A DNA stretch of 64,000 nt from Clostridium sp. AN503 (lineage in GTDB: Bacteria; Bacillota; Clostridia; Lachnospirales; Lachnospiraceae): assembly GCF_040719375.1 (NCBI RefSeq), contig NZ_JBFDTP010000001.1, forward strand, positions 1,054,001 to 1,118,000, in the 5' to 3' direction. Below are positions 29,025-37,595 of the stretch, one piece after another. How positions within the stretch are numbered: position 1 is the first letter of the stretch; the number at the start of each line of letters is the position of its first letter. The translations under genes and the position numbers were made by a program. The notes under the pieces were generated by a model. It was not told where the DNA came from. It saw nothing but the letters and a program-made list of their open reading frames with translations, and searched no databases.

Positions 29025-29255
29025 GTGAATTTCATAAGATTTGTAGCGGAGGTGAATGCAGCAAAGTACAACACTGCCTTAATAGCAACGGCTGGCTTGG
29101 TGGTGGCAACAATTATTGAGGACGTTTTATCTGGTGGAGCGGGTATTATTGATGATGCACCTGCATTCGCAGCTTTAGGTTACAATACCACTTTAGCGCT
29201 TCAGAAATTATATGAGCTCTTCCCACAAATGCAATCATTTGGATTTTCCTTTTAG
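29025..29255 (+). CDS. small hydrophobic protein, possibly a pre-toxin segment remnant
   Basis: A 76-codon frame from GTG 29025; GTG 29052 next to GCGGAGG is an alternative start. It contains TALIATAGLVVATIIEDVLS and then GGAGIIDDAPAFAAL. A hydrophobic helix followed by a DD motif is common in the membrane segments ahead of bacterial polymorphic toxin domains. It may be a leftover piece of a tip rather than a separate gene. Confidence 0.4.
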   Translation: MNFIRFVAEVNAAKYNTALIATAGLVVATIIEDVLSGGAGIIDDAPAFAALGYNTTLALQKLYELFPQMQSFGFSF

Positions 29256-29292
29256 TTAAGCTATAGTAAAAGGAAAGTAAGGAGGTAGATGG

Positions 29293-30021
29293 ATGAATGA
29301 CTTGGCTGAAACAAAAAAGTTTTTTGATGACTTGATGTCGGGAAATTATGAGGTATTTGATTTTTCCAATCCAATGCGCAATGTTCCAACCCGAACAAGC
29401 TATCATATTAAAAAAACAGAAGAAGATAAAATTATTAAGGAACTTTTTAAATCACGTCTCATTATGGCAGTTGAACTTTCTGATGTTGCTATGAGAAAAC
29501 TCAGTAAAAATGAGAATGAATATCGGACCTTAAAAATTCTGAACGTATTACAACAAAATGTGTTTTTGCCAATTGTCGTTTCGGAGCGTTTTATAAGCGT
29601 GTATGAGTTATATCCTTGCCCTTCTATTGGTTTTGTAGATTTAAACACCGAGGTTTTTTCGAAGCGATTCCATGTTCCAGTATTAGGGTATGAACGCACA
29701 ATTAATGAGAATAGTTGTGCTGAACCTGACACGATTAAGTATTTTATGCAATTGGAAACAGAAAAAGGCGTAAGACAAAGATACGTGAGGGACAAGGATA
29801 CAGACCGGGTTGAGAACATGGACATATCTGTTTTCTGTGAGTGTTATGATTTATCACAAAGGAAGGCAGAAGTCGAAGAGCTCTTTCAAAAGGAACCAGA
29901 TGATGCGTTTGATGGAATCGCAGGTTTATTAGGGGTAAGCACTTGGTTTCCACGTGATTTGACAAATTACAAATTAGAAAAAACCAGAAAAAATATCAGA
30001 TTATATAGGAGGGCAGAATAG
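29293..30021 (+). CDS. unknown cytoplasmic protein, possible immunity gene
   Basis: A 242-residue protein with a strong AAGGAGG site before ATG 29293. It is charged, has no membrane segment, and contains KIIKELFKSRLIMAVELSDV and a C-terminal GIAGLLGVSTWFPRDL segment. No family is recognised. It follows the small hydrophobic frame and is closed by a good terminator, so it could be the immunity gene of a lost toxin. Confidence 0.55.
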   Translation: MNDLAETKKFFDDLMSGNYEVFDFSNPMRNVPTRTSYHIKKTEEDKIIKELFKSRLIMAVELSDVAMRKLSKNENEYRTLKILNVLQQNVFLPIVVSERFISVYELYPCPSIGFVDLNTEVFSKRFHVPVLGYERTINENSCAEPDTIKYFMQLETEKGVRQRYVRDKDTDRVENMDISVFCECYDLSQRKAEVEELFQKEPDDAFDGIAGLLGVSTWFPRDLTNYKLEKTRKNIRLYRRAE

Positions 30022-30113
30022 AAAAAGACGTGATACAGGTTGCCTTTTGGAAGTAATGATGGCAAGAGATTTTGGAATTGAATTGAATCATAGCGGGCAA
30101 AAAATGCTTTTTT

Positions 30114-30146
30114 ACTACCTCGCAGGAAACTGCGGGGTAGTTTTTA
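30114..30146 (+). terminator. rho-independent terminator
   Basis: ACTACCTCGCAG pairs with CTGCGGGGTAGT (one G-T pair) around GAAA, followed by TTTTT. Confidence 0.85.
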
Positions 30147-30159
30147 AATATGACGAGCA

Positions 30160-30437
30160 TGCCCGTGTTCTGTGGTGAACGAACTTTATAGCGACTCCCA
30201 AGGTTTGCATCGTGAGGTGCAGGCGAGAAGAAGAGATAGCAAAATCGTATTCCTACGAACAGAAACCTGATAATAAGGCGTTTATGGTGGGTAAGTTAAC
30301 TTGAAATAACGAAGTCCAAAAGACAATCGTAACCTATGTGCGTAGATTTGGCGGGTAGACGAAGAAAGACTGAGAGGCTTATCCCGTGAGGTCTCATGGG
30401 CAGCTTCATTAGCCATAGTAACAACGAATCATGAAGT
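30160..30437 (+). mobile_element. truncated group II intron (5' RNA domains only)
   Basis: Contains TTGGCGGGTAGACGAAG and later CTTATCCCGTGAGGTCTCAT, CCATAGTAACAACGAATCAT: blocks I recognise from the RNA part upstream of the reverse-transcriptase gene in clostridial group II introns. It stops where the AGTCAGC continuation is normally found, and no maturase follows. Confidence 0.55.
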
Positions 30438-30439
30438 TT

Positions 30440-30706
30440 CTTTTGGGGAATAGAAACCAGTTCCTGGCATACGGCCATCGTTGATTTATTGATCTCCGCT
30501 GCATATCTGAAGAATGACATCAGCCCAGACAGTCTTTGATTACGGCTGGAAACGCTGCATCCGCGTCCACTTTTCAGTCATTCCAGGAATGCCTCCGTGC
30601 GCTACCGGGTAATGCTTGCGAATCCTATCTTTGTCAGTGGGCATTCCAGTGTGTGACCAAGGTAATCTATGAACAGATTCAAGGTCTTGCGGTATGATTT
30701 AATTTT
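30440..30706 (-). pseudogene. relic of a tyrosine recombinase N-terminal region
   Basis: The minus strand reads SYRKTLNLFIDYLGHTLE, then a TAG, RTEAFLE, a TGA (normally Trp), LKSGRGCS, NQRLSGLMSFFRYAAE and CQELVSIPQKK. This is the SAM-like core-binding domain of IS- or Tn554-type tyrosine recombinases (SYR.TL..F..YL, NQRL...K.FFRY, iPqKK). The catalytic domain is missing and two stops are present, so it is dead. Confidence 0.65.
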
Positions 30707-30721
30707 TCAAATAATGTAATA

Positions 30722-30907
30722 GTGGATTGTATCTCTGGAAAAGTCGTAGATACTTGCCCGTTGGAGTGTGTAATTAATGTTTGGAAGGGAGAAGGTAGCT
30801 TAATCGATGATAATAATAGAATTAGGACGGAAATATTAACAGCTATCAAATGTCCGAGAACTCAAAAAAAGTATTTAGGTAATAAAATAAATATTATTAA
30901 GGATTAG
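30722..30907 (+). pseudogene. gene fragment duplicated at 41659
   Basis: About 150 bp (from ACTTGCCCGTTGGAGTGTG near 30751) is nearly identical to 41659-41800. It encodes PLECVINVWKGEGSLIDDNN. No start signal is visible, and the two copies end differently after small indels. It is probably the 3' end of an unidentified toxin or immunity gene. Confidence 0.5.
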
Positions 30908-30912
30908 TGAAA

Positions 30913-30944
30913 AAAGAGCTGTCACTTATGCGTGATGGCTCTTT
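30913..30944 (+). terminator. hairpin terminator
   Basis: AAAGAGCTGTCAC pairs with GTGATGGCTCTTT (two G-T pairs) around a 6-base loop. Confidence 0.6.
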
Positions 30945-31029
30945 CAGGAGTAAACAGTGAATAGTTCCTGCCAGCCGTCAAACGGGTGGCTTGCGCTTCG
31001 CCCATAAGCCTTTGTTACTAGGTCGGGTA

Positions 31030-31276
31030 GCAATGGGAATGGCAATTCCGGTAATGAGTAGTTCACGGAGTGGACCGGATACTACACCTATGACCTGAGG
31101 GGCAGCGTGACGGACAGTAAGGGAATGATCTGGCAGTCGTAGCGTTATAATGCTAATGGTGACTTAACATTTGGTAAGCCGCAGTATAGTAATGTGTACA
31201 GTTACAATGCGGAGAGCTATAATCCGAACATGGAGAGCCAGTATCTGCGGGCGAGATATTATAACGTAGCTCAGAC
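31030..31276 (+). pseudogene. decayed RHS core fragment fused to next RHS fragment
   Basis: Starts in the Gly/Asn linker and runs through the RHS core. Relative to intact copies it has TAG at about 31058 and at 31140-31142 (TAC in sisters), a 9-bp loss in the GSVTGVTDS region, and it skips the invariant promoter block. Near 31270 it jumps back to an earlier RHS position (DDRSFIVGED), showing two fragments joined out of order. Confidence 0.65.
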
Positions 31277-31291
31277 GACCGGAGCTTCATC

Positions 31292-33622
31292 GTGGGAGAG
31301 GACGTGACGGAATCCTTATACGCTTATGCCTGGGATGACAAGCATGACGGGAAGCATGAGAACTGGCATGACGATAAGTTCCCGCATGAGGATAAGCATA
31401 TCAACAAACATGCCAAGGACGGTATCTACAACTTCCAGATCATCGGGACGAAGCGGAGTTTTGAGTACGATGATGACGGCAAGCTGATCCGTGCGACCGA
31501 GAAGGAGGACCGCCAGGGGACCTATGTGTATGACTATGAGTACGATGACATGGGGAACCGTACCTTCTTTAAGAAGTCCAGGAACGGTGTGGTGAAGGAG
31601 AGCGCAGAGTATACCTATAATGCGGCGAACCAGATGGTGGCGGCAAGGCTGTATGACGGTAAGCACTATAAGAATGTAGAGTATACTTACGATGCGGATG
31701 GAAACCGGGTCATGCAGGAGGAAGTGAAGCCGGACGAGAACCGAAAGGTGGAGCTGACCTATGACTACAGTGTGGAGAACCGCTTGAAGGCAGTCCATGA
31801 CAAGAACGACCTTTTAGTCGCCATGGCTTATGACGGGGACGGGAACCGGATCTTCCAGCTCAATTATAACCTGCATACGGACGATGACTGGAAGGGCAAC
31901 TCTGGCAACGGCAATGGCAACAACAAGGATAACTTCGGGAGCGGGAACAAAGGAAATAATAGTGGGAACGGGACCGGGAGCAAGAAGGGAATCCTGACAA
32001 GCATTGGAAGTTTCTTTGGGATGGATGACGGGACAGAGGAGTCAGAGGAGACCCTGGAAGTGTCCACCGCTACCAATGCCAAAGAGAAGAAATCCAACGG
32101 CAATAAGGACAAAGATAAAGGCAACAACGGGAACGATAAGAACAACGGTAAGGGAAACGGTAACTCTGGTAATCATGAAAATGGTAACGGAAACACCAGC
32201 ACCGGGGGCAATAACGACAACAACGGAAATGCCAATGGAAACACCAACAATACTGGAGGAAGCCAGAACCAGAGCGGCATCCTGTTCCCGATCGACGGTG
32301 AAGTATCCGAGCTGGAAGCAGAGCTGATCGGCATGATCAAGACTACTGGCAAGGAAAAGAACTATGAGCTGGTGGAGTACGTCAATGACGTAAACCGGGA
32401 GCATGTGGAAGTCTTGATGGAGCTGAACATCAATGGTATAATGGATACAGCTTACAGCTATGGAAATGAGCGTCTGACTAATGAGAGGTTCACGGAGTGG
32501 ACTGGCTATTATACCTACGACCCGAGAGGCAGCGTGACGGGAGTTACGGACAGCAAGGGGATGATCTGGCAGTCGTACCGTTATAATGCCAATGGCGACT
32601 TCACGTTTGGCAAACCGCAGTATAACAACGTGTACAGCTATAATGCGGAGAATTATAATCCGAACATGGAGAGCCAATATCTGCGGGCCAGATACTACAA
32701 TGTGCCGAATGGAAACTTCCTGACAGAAGACTCGTACCTTGGCAATATCATAGATCCGCTGACACTTAACAGGTATAACTATGTCAAGAGCAGTCCGCTG
32801 AACTATATTGATCCGAGTGGATGTATAGCTGACTTTTTGGACAAATTGAATCAGAACGACAAGTCATGGAATTATGAAGTGCCAGATTATTCATCATTTT
32901 TTAAACCTTGGAGTGAAAAGAGTAGATCTGAGAAAATAGATGAATTGATACGTTCTGATAACGTTTTTATGAATTTTGCATCAAAAATAGAGGATGAAAA
33001 TGAGCGAGAAGAATATATTGATACATTATTGAATTTATATGATGCATTAGATAATGCTACGAAATTATCAAAAGCAATCGAGTGTGAAAACGAAAAAACA
33101 AAAAAGGTTAGCAGGTTGAAACAAGAATGGAATAGGCGTGTAGATAAAGAGATAAGGAATATTGAAATTCTATTGACGTTATCCAAGGCAGCAGGTGCTA
33201 ATACGGCTAATTTTAGTCTTGCTGGAACGATTGCTTATGGCTTAAAGGGAACTATAAGTGCAGGCGTAACAATAGATGTTGAAGGAAATGTAGCAATTCA
33301 ATGGTCTGGGGCAGTTGGAGGAGGATTTCCTCAAGCCGGTATAACCGCTAATGTTGCAGTGACAAATGCGCCAACATATAAAGAACTGGAAGATTGGGGG
33401 ATGGATCTTGGTGGTTCATTATCATTGTCTGGAGTAGATGGTGGTTTTGAATTGTTAATTATACCAAATGAGGATGGTATATATATGGGTAGAAATTTTT
33501 CTGCTGGGGGAGTCGTTGTGCCAACAATAGTTGAATTACATGCAGAATTAAGTTATACAGGTACTATATATAGTTTTAACATATTTGAAGTATTAGAAGC
33601 ATTAAAATTTAATATGGATTAA
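31292..33622 (+). CDS. truncated RHS protein with glycine-rich beta-domain tip
   Basis: A 776-residue frame from GTG 31292 with no signal or binding site; it begins just before the His-rich insert, so most YD repeats are missing. The Gly/Asn linker is shortened. After DPSG (nt about 32811) the tip is first helical and charged, then strand-rich and glycine-rich: AGTIAYGLKGTISAGVTIDV, WSGAVGGGFPQAGI, then VTNAPTYKELEDWGMDLGGS. Similar glycine-rich domains occur at the ends of other clostridial RHS proteins, and they look like membrane-active beta structures; that role is inferred. The adjacent immunity candidate is a membrane protein, consistent with this. Confidence 0.7.
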   Translation: MGEDVTESLYAYAWDDKHDGKHENWHDDKFPHEDKHINKHAKDGIYNFQIIGTKRSFEYDDDGKLIRATEKEDRQGTYVYDYEYDDMGNRTFFKKSRNGVVKESAEYTYNAANQMVAARLYDGKHYKNVEYTYDADGNRVMQEEVKPDENRKVELTYDYSVENRLKAVHDKNDLLVAMAYDGDGNRIFQLNYNLHTDDDWKGNSGNGNGNNKDNFGSGNKGNNSGNGTGSKKGILTSIGSFFGMDDGTEESEETLEVSTATNAKEKKSNGNKDKDKGNNGNDKNNGKGNGNSGNHENGNGNTSTGGNNDNNGNANGNTNNTGGSQNQSGILFPIDGEVSELEAELIGMIKTTGKEKNYELVEYVNDVNREHVEVLMELNINGIMDTAYSYGNERLTNERFTEWTGYYTYDPRGSVTGVTDSKGMIWQSYRYNANGDFTFGKPQYNNVYSYNAENYNPNMESQYLRARYYNVPNGNFLTEDSYLGNIIDPLTLNRYNYVKSSPLNYIDPSGCIADFLDKLNQNDKSWNYEVPDYSSFFKPWSEKSRSEKIDELIRSDNVFMNFASKIEDENEREEYIDTLLNLYDALDNATKLSKAIECENEKTKKVSRLKQEWNRRVDKEIRNIEILLTLSKAAGANTANFSLAGTIAYGLKGTISAGVTIDVEGNVAIQWSGAVGGGFPQAGITANVAVTNAPTYKELEDWGMDLGGSLSLSGVDGGFELLIIPNEDGIYMGRNFSAGGVVVPTIVELHAELSYTGTIYSFNIFEVLEALKFNMD
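32414..32442 (+). promoter_or_regulatory. candidate internal promoter in RHS core (beta-domain copy)
   Basis: TTGATG 32414-32419, 17-bp spacer, TGG then TATAAT 32437-32442, identical to the others. Confidence 0.5.
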
Positions 33623-33631
33623 GGAGAAAAG

Positions 33632-34111
33632 GTGAAAAAGTACAAATGGAGGTTAGAATCTAGAAAAAAATTTGAGTTTAATTTTCAAAAGCACATTATG
33701 ATTTTTTCGCGTTTCAATATGATGAGGAATCGAGGAAAAGAAATTTTTTATGGAAAGTTAAATGATGATAAGTTTTTCTTTTTCTATTATGATGCCTCTA
33801 AGTTATTTCCCTTAGAATTGGTGAATCAAATGATTGTACCGACTACTGTTTATGGAAAAATAAAAGAAGATGAAAATGGTAGCTATATAGAATATTATAT
33901 AGGGAAAAAGAAAAGTGCAAGAAATCTGATTCTCTTAGCATGTAGTTTTCTTGGAATATGTACAAGCTTTTGTTTTATATCGAAAGAAAAAGACATTATA
34001 GGTTTTATTATGATATGTTTACTGTGGTGTTGGACAGTTAGCTTTTTGATAAAACCTAAAAAGGAGATCATGCGTTGTAAAAAAATGCTTGAAGTTTTGA
34101 CGAAAAGTTAA
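33632..34111 (+). CDS. two-helix membrane protein, probable immunity protein
   Basis: A 159-residue protein starting GTG 33632, 9 bp after the toxin stop, with AAGGAG just upstream. An N-terminal soluble part (about 95 residues, aromatic-rich) precedes two membrane helices (NLILLACSFLGICTSFCF and IIGFIMICLLWCWTVSFLI) and a short basic tail. Its location in the membrane fits protection against a membrane-acting toxin. No family is recognised. Confidence 0.65.
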   Translation: MKKYKWRLESRKKFEFNFQKHIMIFSRFNMMRNRGKEIFYGKLNDDKFFFFYYDASKLFPLELVNQMIVPTTVYGKIKEDENGSYIEYYIGKKKSARNLILLACSFLGICTSFCFISKEKDIIGFIMICLLWCWTVSFLIKPKKEIMRCKKMLEVLTKS

Positions 34112-34140
34112 ATAGTGGTTTATTATACAGACTGTAGAAA

Positions 34141-34186
34141 GAGGGTGTCACAGAATCATCAAAATTGATGATTGAGCGGCACCTTC
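34141..34186 (+). repeat. second border hairpin family, copy 1 of 2
   Basis: GAGGGTGTC (34141-34149) pairs with GGCACCTTC (34178-34186) with two G-T pairs; inside it AATCATCAA pairs perfectly with TTGATGATT. It starts 29 bp after an immunity stop and precedes an RHS fragment. The same design occurs at 40519. Confidence 0.7.
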
Positions 34187-34214
34187 GCTCTTCGTGTGAA
34201 AATACGGAGACCAT

Positions 34215-36040
34215 TTGGGAGAAAGGGACTGGGCCTTTCAACTCAACTACAACCTGCATACAGATGATGACTGGAACGGTAACGTCGGTAACAACGGCAA
34301 TTCTGATAATCATGGAAATGGTAACGGAAACACCAGCACCGGGGGCAATAACGACAACAACGGAAATGCCAATGGAAACACCAATAATACCGGAGGAAGC
34401 CAGAACCAGAGCGGCATCCTGTTCCCGGTCGACGGCGAAGTCTCCGAGCTGGAAGCAGAGCTGATCGATATGATCAAGATGACCGGAAAGGAGAAGAACT
34501 ACGAGTTAGTAGAGTACATCAATGACGTGAACCGGGAGCATGTGGAAGTCTTGATGGAGCTGAACATCAATGGTATAATGGATACAGCTTACAGCTATGG
34601 AAATGAACGCCTGACCAATGAGCGGTTTACGGATTGGACTGGCTACTATACCTACGACCCGAGGGGCAGCGTGACGGGAGTTACGGACAGCAAGGGGATG
34701 ATCTGGCAGTCGTACCGTTATAATGCCAATGGCGACTTAACGTTTGGCAAGCCGCAGTACAACAACGTGTACAGCTATAACGCAGAGAGTTATAATCCGA
34801 ACATGGAGAGCCAGTACTTGCGGGCAAGATATTATAATGTGCCCCATGCAAACTTCCTGACGAAGGATTCATACCTTGGCAATATCACAGATCCATTGAC
34901 TTTAAATCGATACAACTATGTCAAGAGCAGTCCGCTGAATTATATTGATCCGAGTGGTCATAGGTCGTATGGAATCGGTGCGCCACAAAATTTGACAGAT
35001 CCACATAATTATGAAACACCAAACTATGAGGCTGTATTTGGTAAAGATTGGAACCAGAGTACTAATAAACTGATAGAACAATTAGAAAGGGGTAATATAA
35101 CTTTCTCAAAACCTGGAAGTGAACTTCAGCTTTCTATTTCATTAGCAAAAGACAGAGGTGAAGTAAACGTATGTGAGTTGGGAAAACAGGTGGGGAGCTT
35201 TTTGCTAGGAATGTATATGGCAAATCAAAATTACACCATGAATCCGTTGAATTTTGGAATTGATCAGTGGGGAATGCAGAAGTTTGCCAGATCATTGATA
35301 GCAATTGGTGAAACATATGTAGCAAAAAATTATCTTGATACTGAAATGTATTATACAGGCAAATTTGTAGTAGACGCATACAAATATGCAACCTCAAGGC
35401 TGAGGCAGACGCATTTAATTTGTTGTATAATATTATAACAGGCGGAGATACTGCGGCATTAACAGAAATGGGAGTTTGGGGAGGCGGAGCCGCCTCAATG
35501 TCCAGTGTGAAAGTTTTAGCCAATGGAGATACACTTGTTGAGACTGGAACAGCAGAAGGTGCCGCGGTTATTATCGGTGGAGTCTTAATACTGGGGATGG
35601 GAGCATCTACCAATGCTGCAAGCCGAGAAAATATGCAGGAAGATCAGGATCGGATAAATGCAGAAAAGGGGGATTCTAACACTAGATATTCAGGCGATTT
35701 ACAAAAAGTAGATAATCCAGATGCAGCAGCAGATGCTTTAGCAGACAGGATTGGTGGGGAATCCAGAGTAAAATTCTCAAACGATCCATCAGGTAGAGAA
35801 TTTGATGTGGTGAGTAAAGATTATATTGCGCAAGCGAAGCCAGACTTGAAATCTTATGGAAAGAGTTGGAGAAACCAGACAAAAGCGACTTTTGAAGCAG
35901 CACAGGCAACTGGAAGAAAAGCCTATTTTCAGTTTGAGGGAACTCCTGCCGATGATATTTTGCGAAAAATTGCTGAATATGGAGAGCGATATGGAGTTGA
36001 TTATGTTATTGATACAACACCGTTGGGTGTACATAACTAG
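34215..36040 (+). pseudogene. short RHS fragment with restriction-endonuclease-fold tip, frameshifted
   Basis: RHS homology begins near 34235 at FQLNYNLHTDDDW, so all upstream YD repeats are missing; the Gly/Asn linker is very short. After DPSG (nt about 34950) the tip runs to 35397, where one A is lost (CTCAAGG here, CTCAAAGG in the duplicate at 39460), moving the rest to another frame (35420-36040). The end reads SRVKFSNDPSGREFDVVSKD, then YIAQAKPDLKSYGKSWRNQ and KATFEAAQATGRKAYFQF. This matches the restriction-endonuclease-fold nuclease toxins of CDI/RHS systems, with D and Q.K as PD-(D/E)XK-like residues. The Imm7 gene after it is intact. Confidence 0.8.
34551..34579 (+). promoter_or_regulatory. 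candidate internal promoter in RHS core (REase copy)
   Basis: TTGATG 34551-34556, 17-bp spacer, TGG then TATAAT 34574-34579, identical to the others. With the toxin frameshifted it could still express Imm7. Confidence 0.5.
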
Positions 36041-36052
36041 AAAGGAGATAAA

Positions 36053-36460
36053 GTGGTTGAATTACATGGTTGGATAACTATAAGAGAAACATATAAAGCA
36101 TTTTTGAATGAAGAGGAAAAAATTGATTTATTAGTGGCAAGGATCAAAGCTGAGATTAATAGATTATCTTGGTTCAAACCAGAAATAAAGGCCCAAAATG
36201 GTGAATGGTTTTTAGAATTTACGCTATTCTCTAATAGGATTAATCCTCAGATTTTAGAGGTATTTGAACTTTGTAAATGGATTGGAAAGGTAGCAGATGG
36301 GAGTTATGGGTTGATATATTTATACAATGATGAAGACAGAAATGGAAAAGAAAATCAATTTCAAGTTTTCTCATTAGCTCGAGGTGTGGTAAGTGAAAAA
36401 AACGATCCATTTTTATCACCAATAATTCCAACAATAGAAGATGAGGATAATTTATGTTAG
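36053..36460 (+). CDS. Imm7-family immunity protein
   Basis: A 135-residue protein starting GTG 36053 after AAAGGAG. It shows the Imm7 pattern: ELHGWITIRETY at the start, NGEWFLEFTLFSNRINPQIL, then KVADGSYGLIYLYNDED, VFSLARGVV, and a C-terminal DPFLSPIIPTIED. Imm7 proteins accompany nuclease toxins in RHS and CDI loci, which matches the upstream restriction-endonuclease-fold tip. The gene is intact although the toxin is frameshifted, as expected if immunity is still selected or useful against relatives. Confidence 0.85.
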   Translation: MVELHGWITIRETYKAFLNEEEKIDLLVARIKAEINRLSWFKPEIKAQNGEWFLEFTLFSNRINPQILEVFELCKWIGKVADGSYGLIYLYNDEDRNGKENQFQVFSLARGVVSEKNDPFLSPIIPTIEDEDNLC

Positions 36461-36471
36461 GAAGTTTTATT

Positions 36472-36537
36472 CGCCCGGCTTTGCCGGGCGATGTCCCCAG
36501 AGGTTATGCGTTTTTCAGCATAACCTCTTTAACCTGC
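36472..36537 (+). repeat. structured module-border element, copy 3 of 5
   Basis: Stem 1 is CGCCCGGC-TTT-GCCGGGCG (36472-36490). Stem 2 is GAGGTTATGC (36500-36509) with GCATAACCTC (36518-36527), perfect. Compared with copy 1, the fourth pair changes from T-A to G-C with pairing kept. TTTAACCTGC is at 36528-36537. It starts 11 bp after the Imm7 stop. Confidence 0.8.
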
Positions 36538-37107
36538 TCACTTTTCGACCCTGATTATATTGGCCGATTTGGGGAGAAATGCCTCTGTTTCACATTGGCT
36601 CAACGAGCCAGAATACTTGCTTCATGGTATATCTTTCCGAGCAGGGGCTTAAAACTAGTACACAGGCCGTCACAGTGCGTCACAGTGCTAAGAGATGGCG
36701 GGCCGGAGCCGCTTGTTGGCATAGGATTGGAATATCCCTCCTGTTTTGTACGGAAAAGCCGGGAATCCGCTGAATATTGTGGTTGAATCAAAGGATTCCC
36801 CTGCCAGAGGCCGGAAAACGCCTTAAAACCGTTGGTTTTGGTGAGATCAGCTCTGGCTCGTGGCATAAGTTTTTCTGAAATGCAGGAAAAAAGTATTCAA
36901 AAATCAGGGGCATCCAGCATAACAAATCCGGGCTTTTTCACCCGGCAGTTTTCTCATTTTCAGCGGTGGTTTAGAAGCACTGAAGTAAGTTTTCAGTAAG
37001 AAAAACGCAAGAGAATCGAAATTGACAGTCACCCCGACGCTATGTTACAATGGCGCACACCCGGGGGTTTAAGGGGTGGAAACACACCGGAAAAATCCCA
37101 GAAAGAC

Positions 37108-37155
37108 AAACACACCGGCTGCTCCAAGATGGATCTGGTCGGTGTGCTTTCTTTC
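37108..37155. terminator. hairpin terminator
   Basis: CACACCG (37111-37117) pairs with CGGTGTG (37140-37146), followed by a T-rich run (CTTTCTTT); the other strand also has a T-rich side. Equivalent in position to the terminator at 15576. Confidence 0.6.
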
Positions 37156-37319
37156 TGCTGTTACAGACCGTTGATAAATTTCACAGACCAGACTTCGTCT
37201 TCCAAGCCGTAAACCTGTCATCCATTCTTCTGTTAGCTGCTTCATATCTTTTTTCAGCTTGTGAGGAAGTCGATACCACAATGGAACAAATATCTGCTCC
37301 ATAGATGAAGCACCTTACA

Positions 37320-37595
37320 CAAATCGAAAAAAGAACCGGGAAAGGACTTGAATCCACCTGTCCCCAGAGGTAACATACGACACACTTCCAGAGTGGTTTT
37401 TCACCGGAAGGAATAACCTGTGAAGTTCGTAGGTTGTGGAGATGGATAGGCTTATTCCCCCTTGCGATGGCCGTAGCTCTGAGCGTAAATCGGCACATAA
37501 CGCTTATCAGCTGAGGTTGCCGGCAGATTTACAGTTACGGATGGAGACAGGAAAAGAAGGAAGGATGGCATCTGAGAAAAGAAAACATCATCTAT
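37320..37595 (+). ncRNA. candidate IS110 bridge-RNA region
   Basis: A 275-bp non-coding stretch directly before the IS110 recombinase. It can form a strong hairpin: GTAAATC (37485-37491) with GATTTAC (37526-37532), and CGGC with GCCG inside. IS110 elements of the IS621 type encode the bridge RNA in the left non-coding end, whose loops pair with target and donor DNA. The position and structure fit, but I have not identified the guide loops. Confidence 0.4.

Larger units (their letters stand above)
36468..37190. repeat. long non-coding repeat, copy 2
   Basis: Second copy of the element at 14861-15660. Its first part is the border element, then about 450 bp of imperfect similarity, then a terminator. 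A possible plus-strand promoter (TTGACA near 37023, TACAAT near 37047) lies near its end. The minus strand again ends with a KFINGL peptide tail before the terminator. IS110 DNA lies beyond it. Confidence 0.65.
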
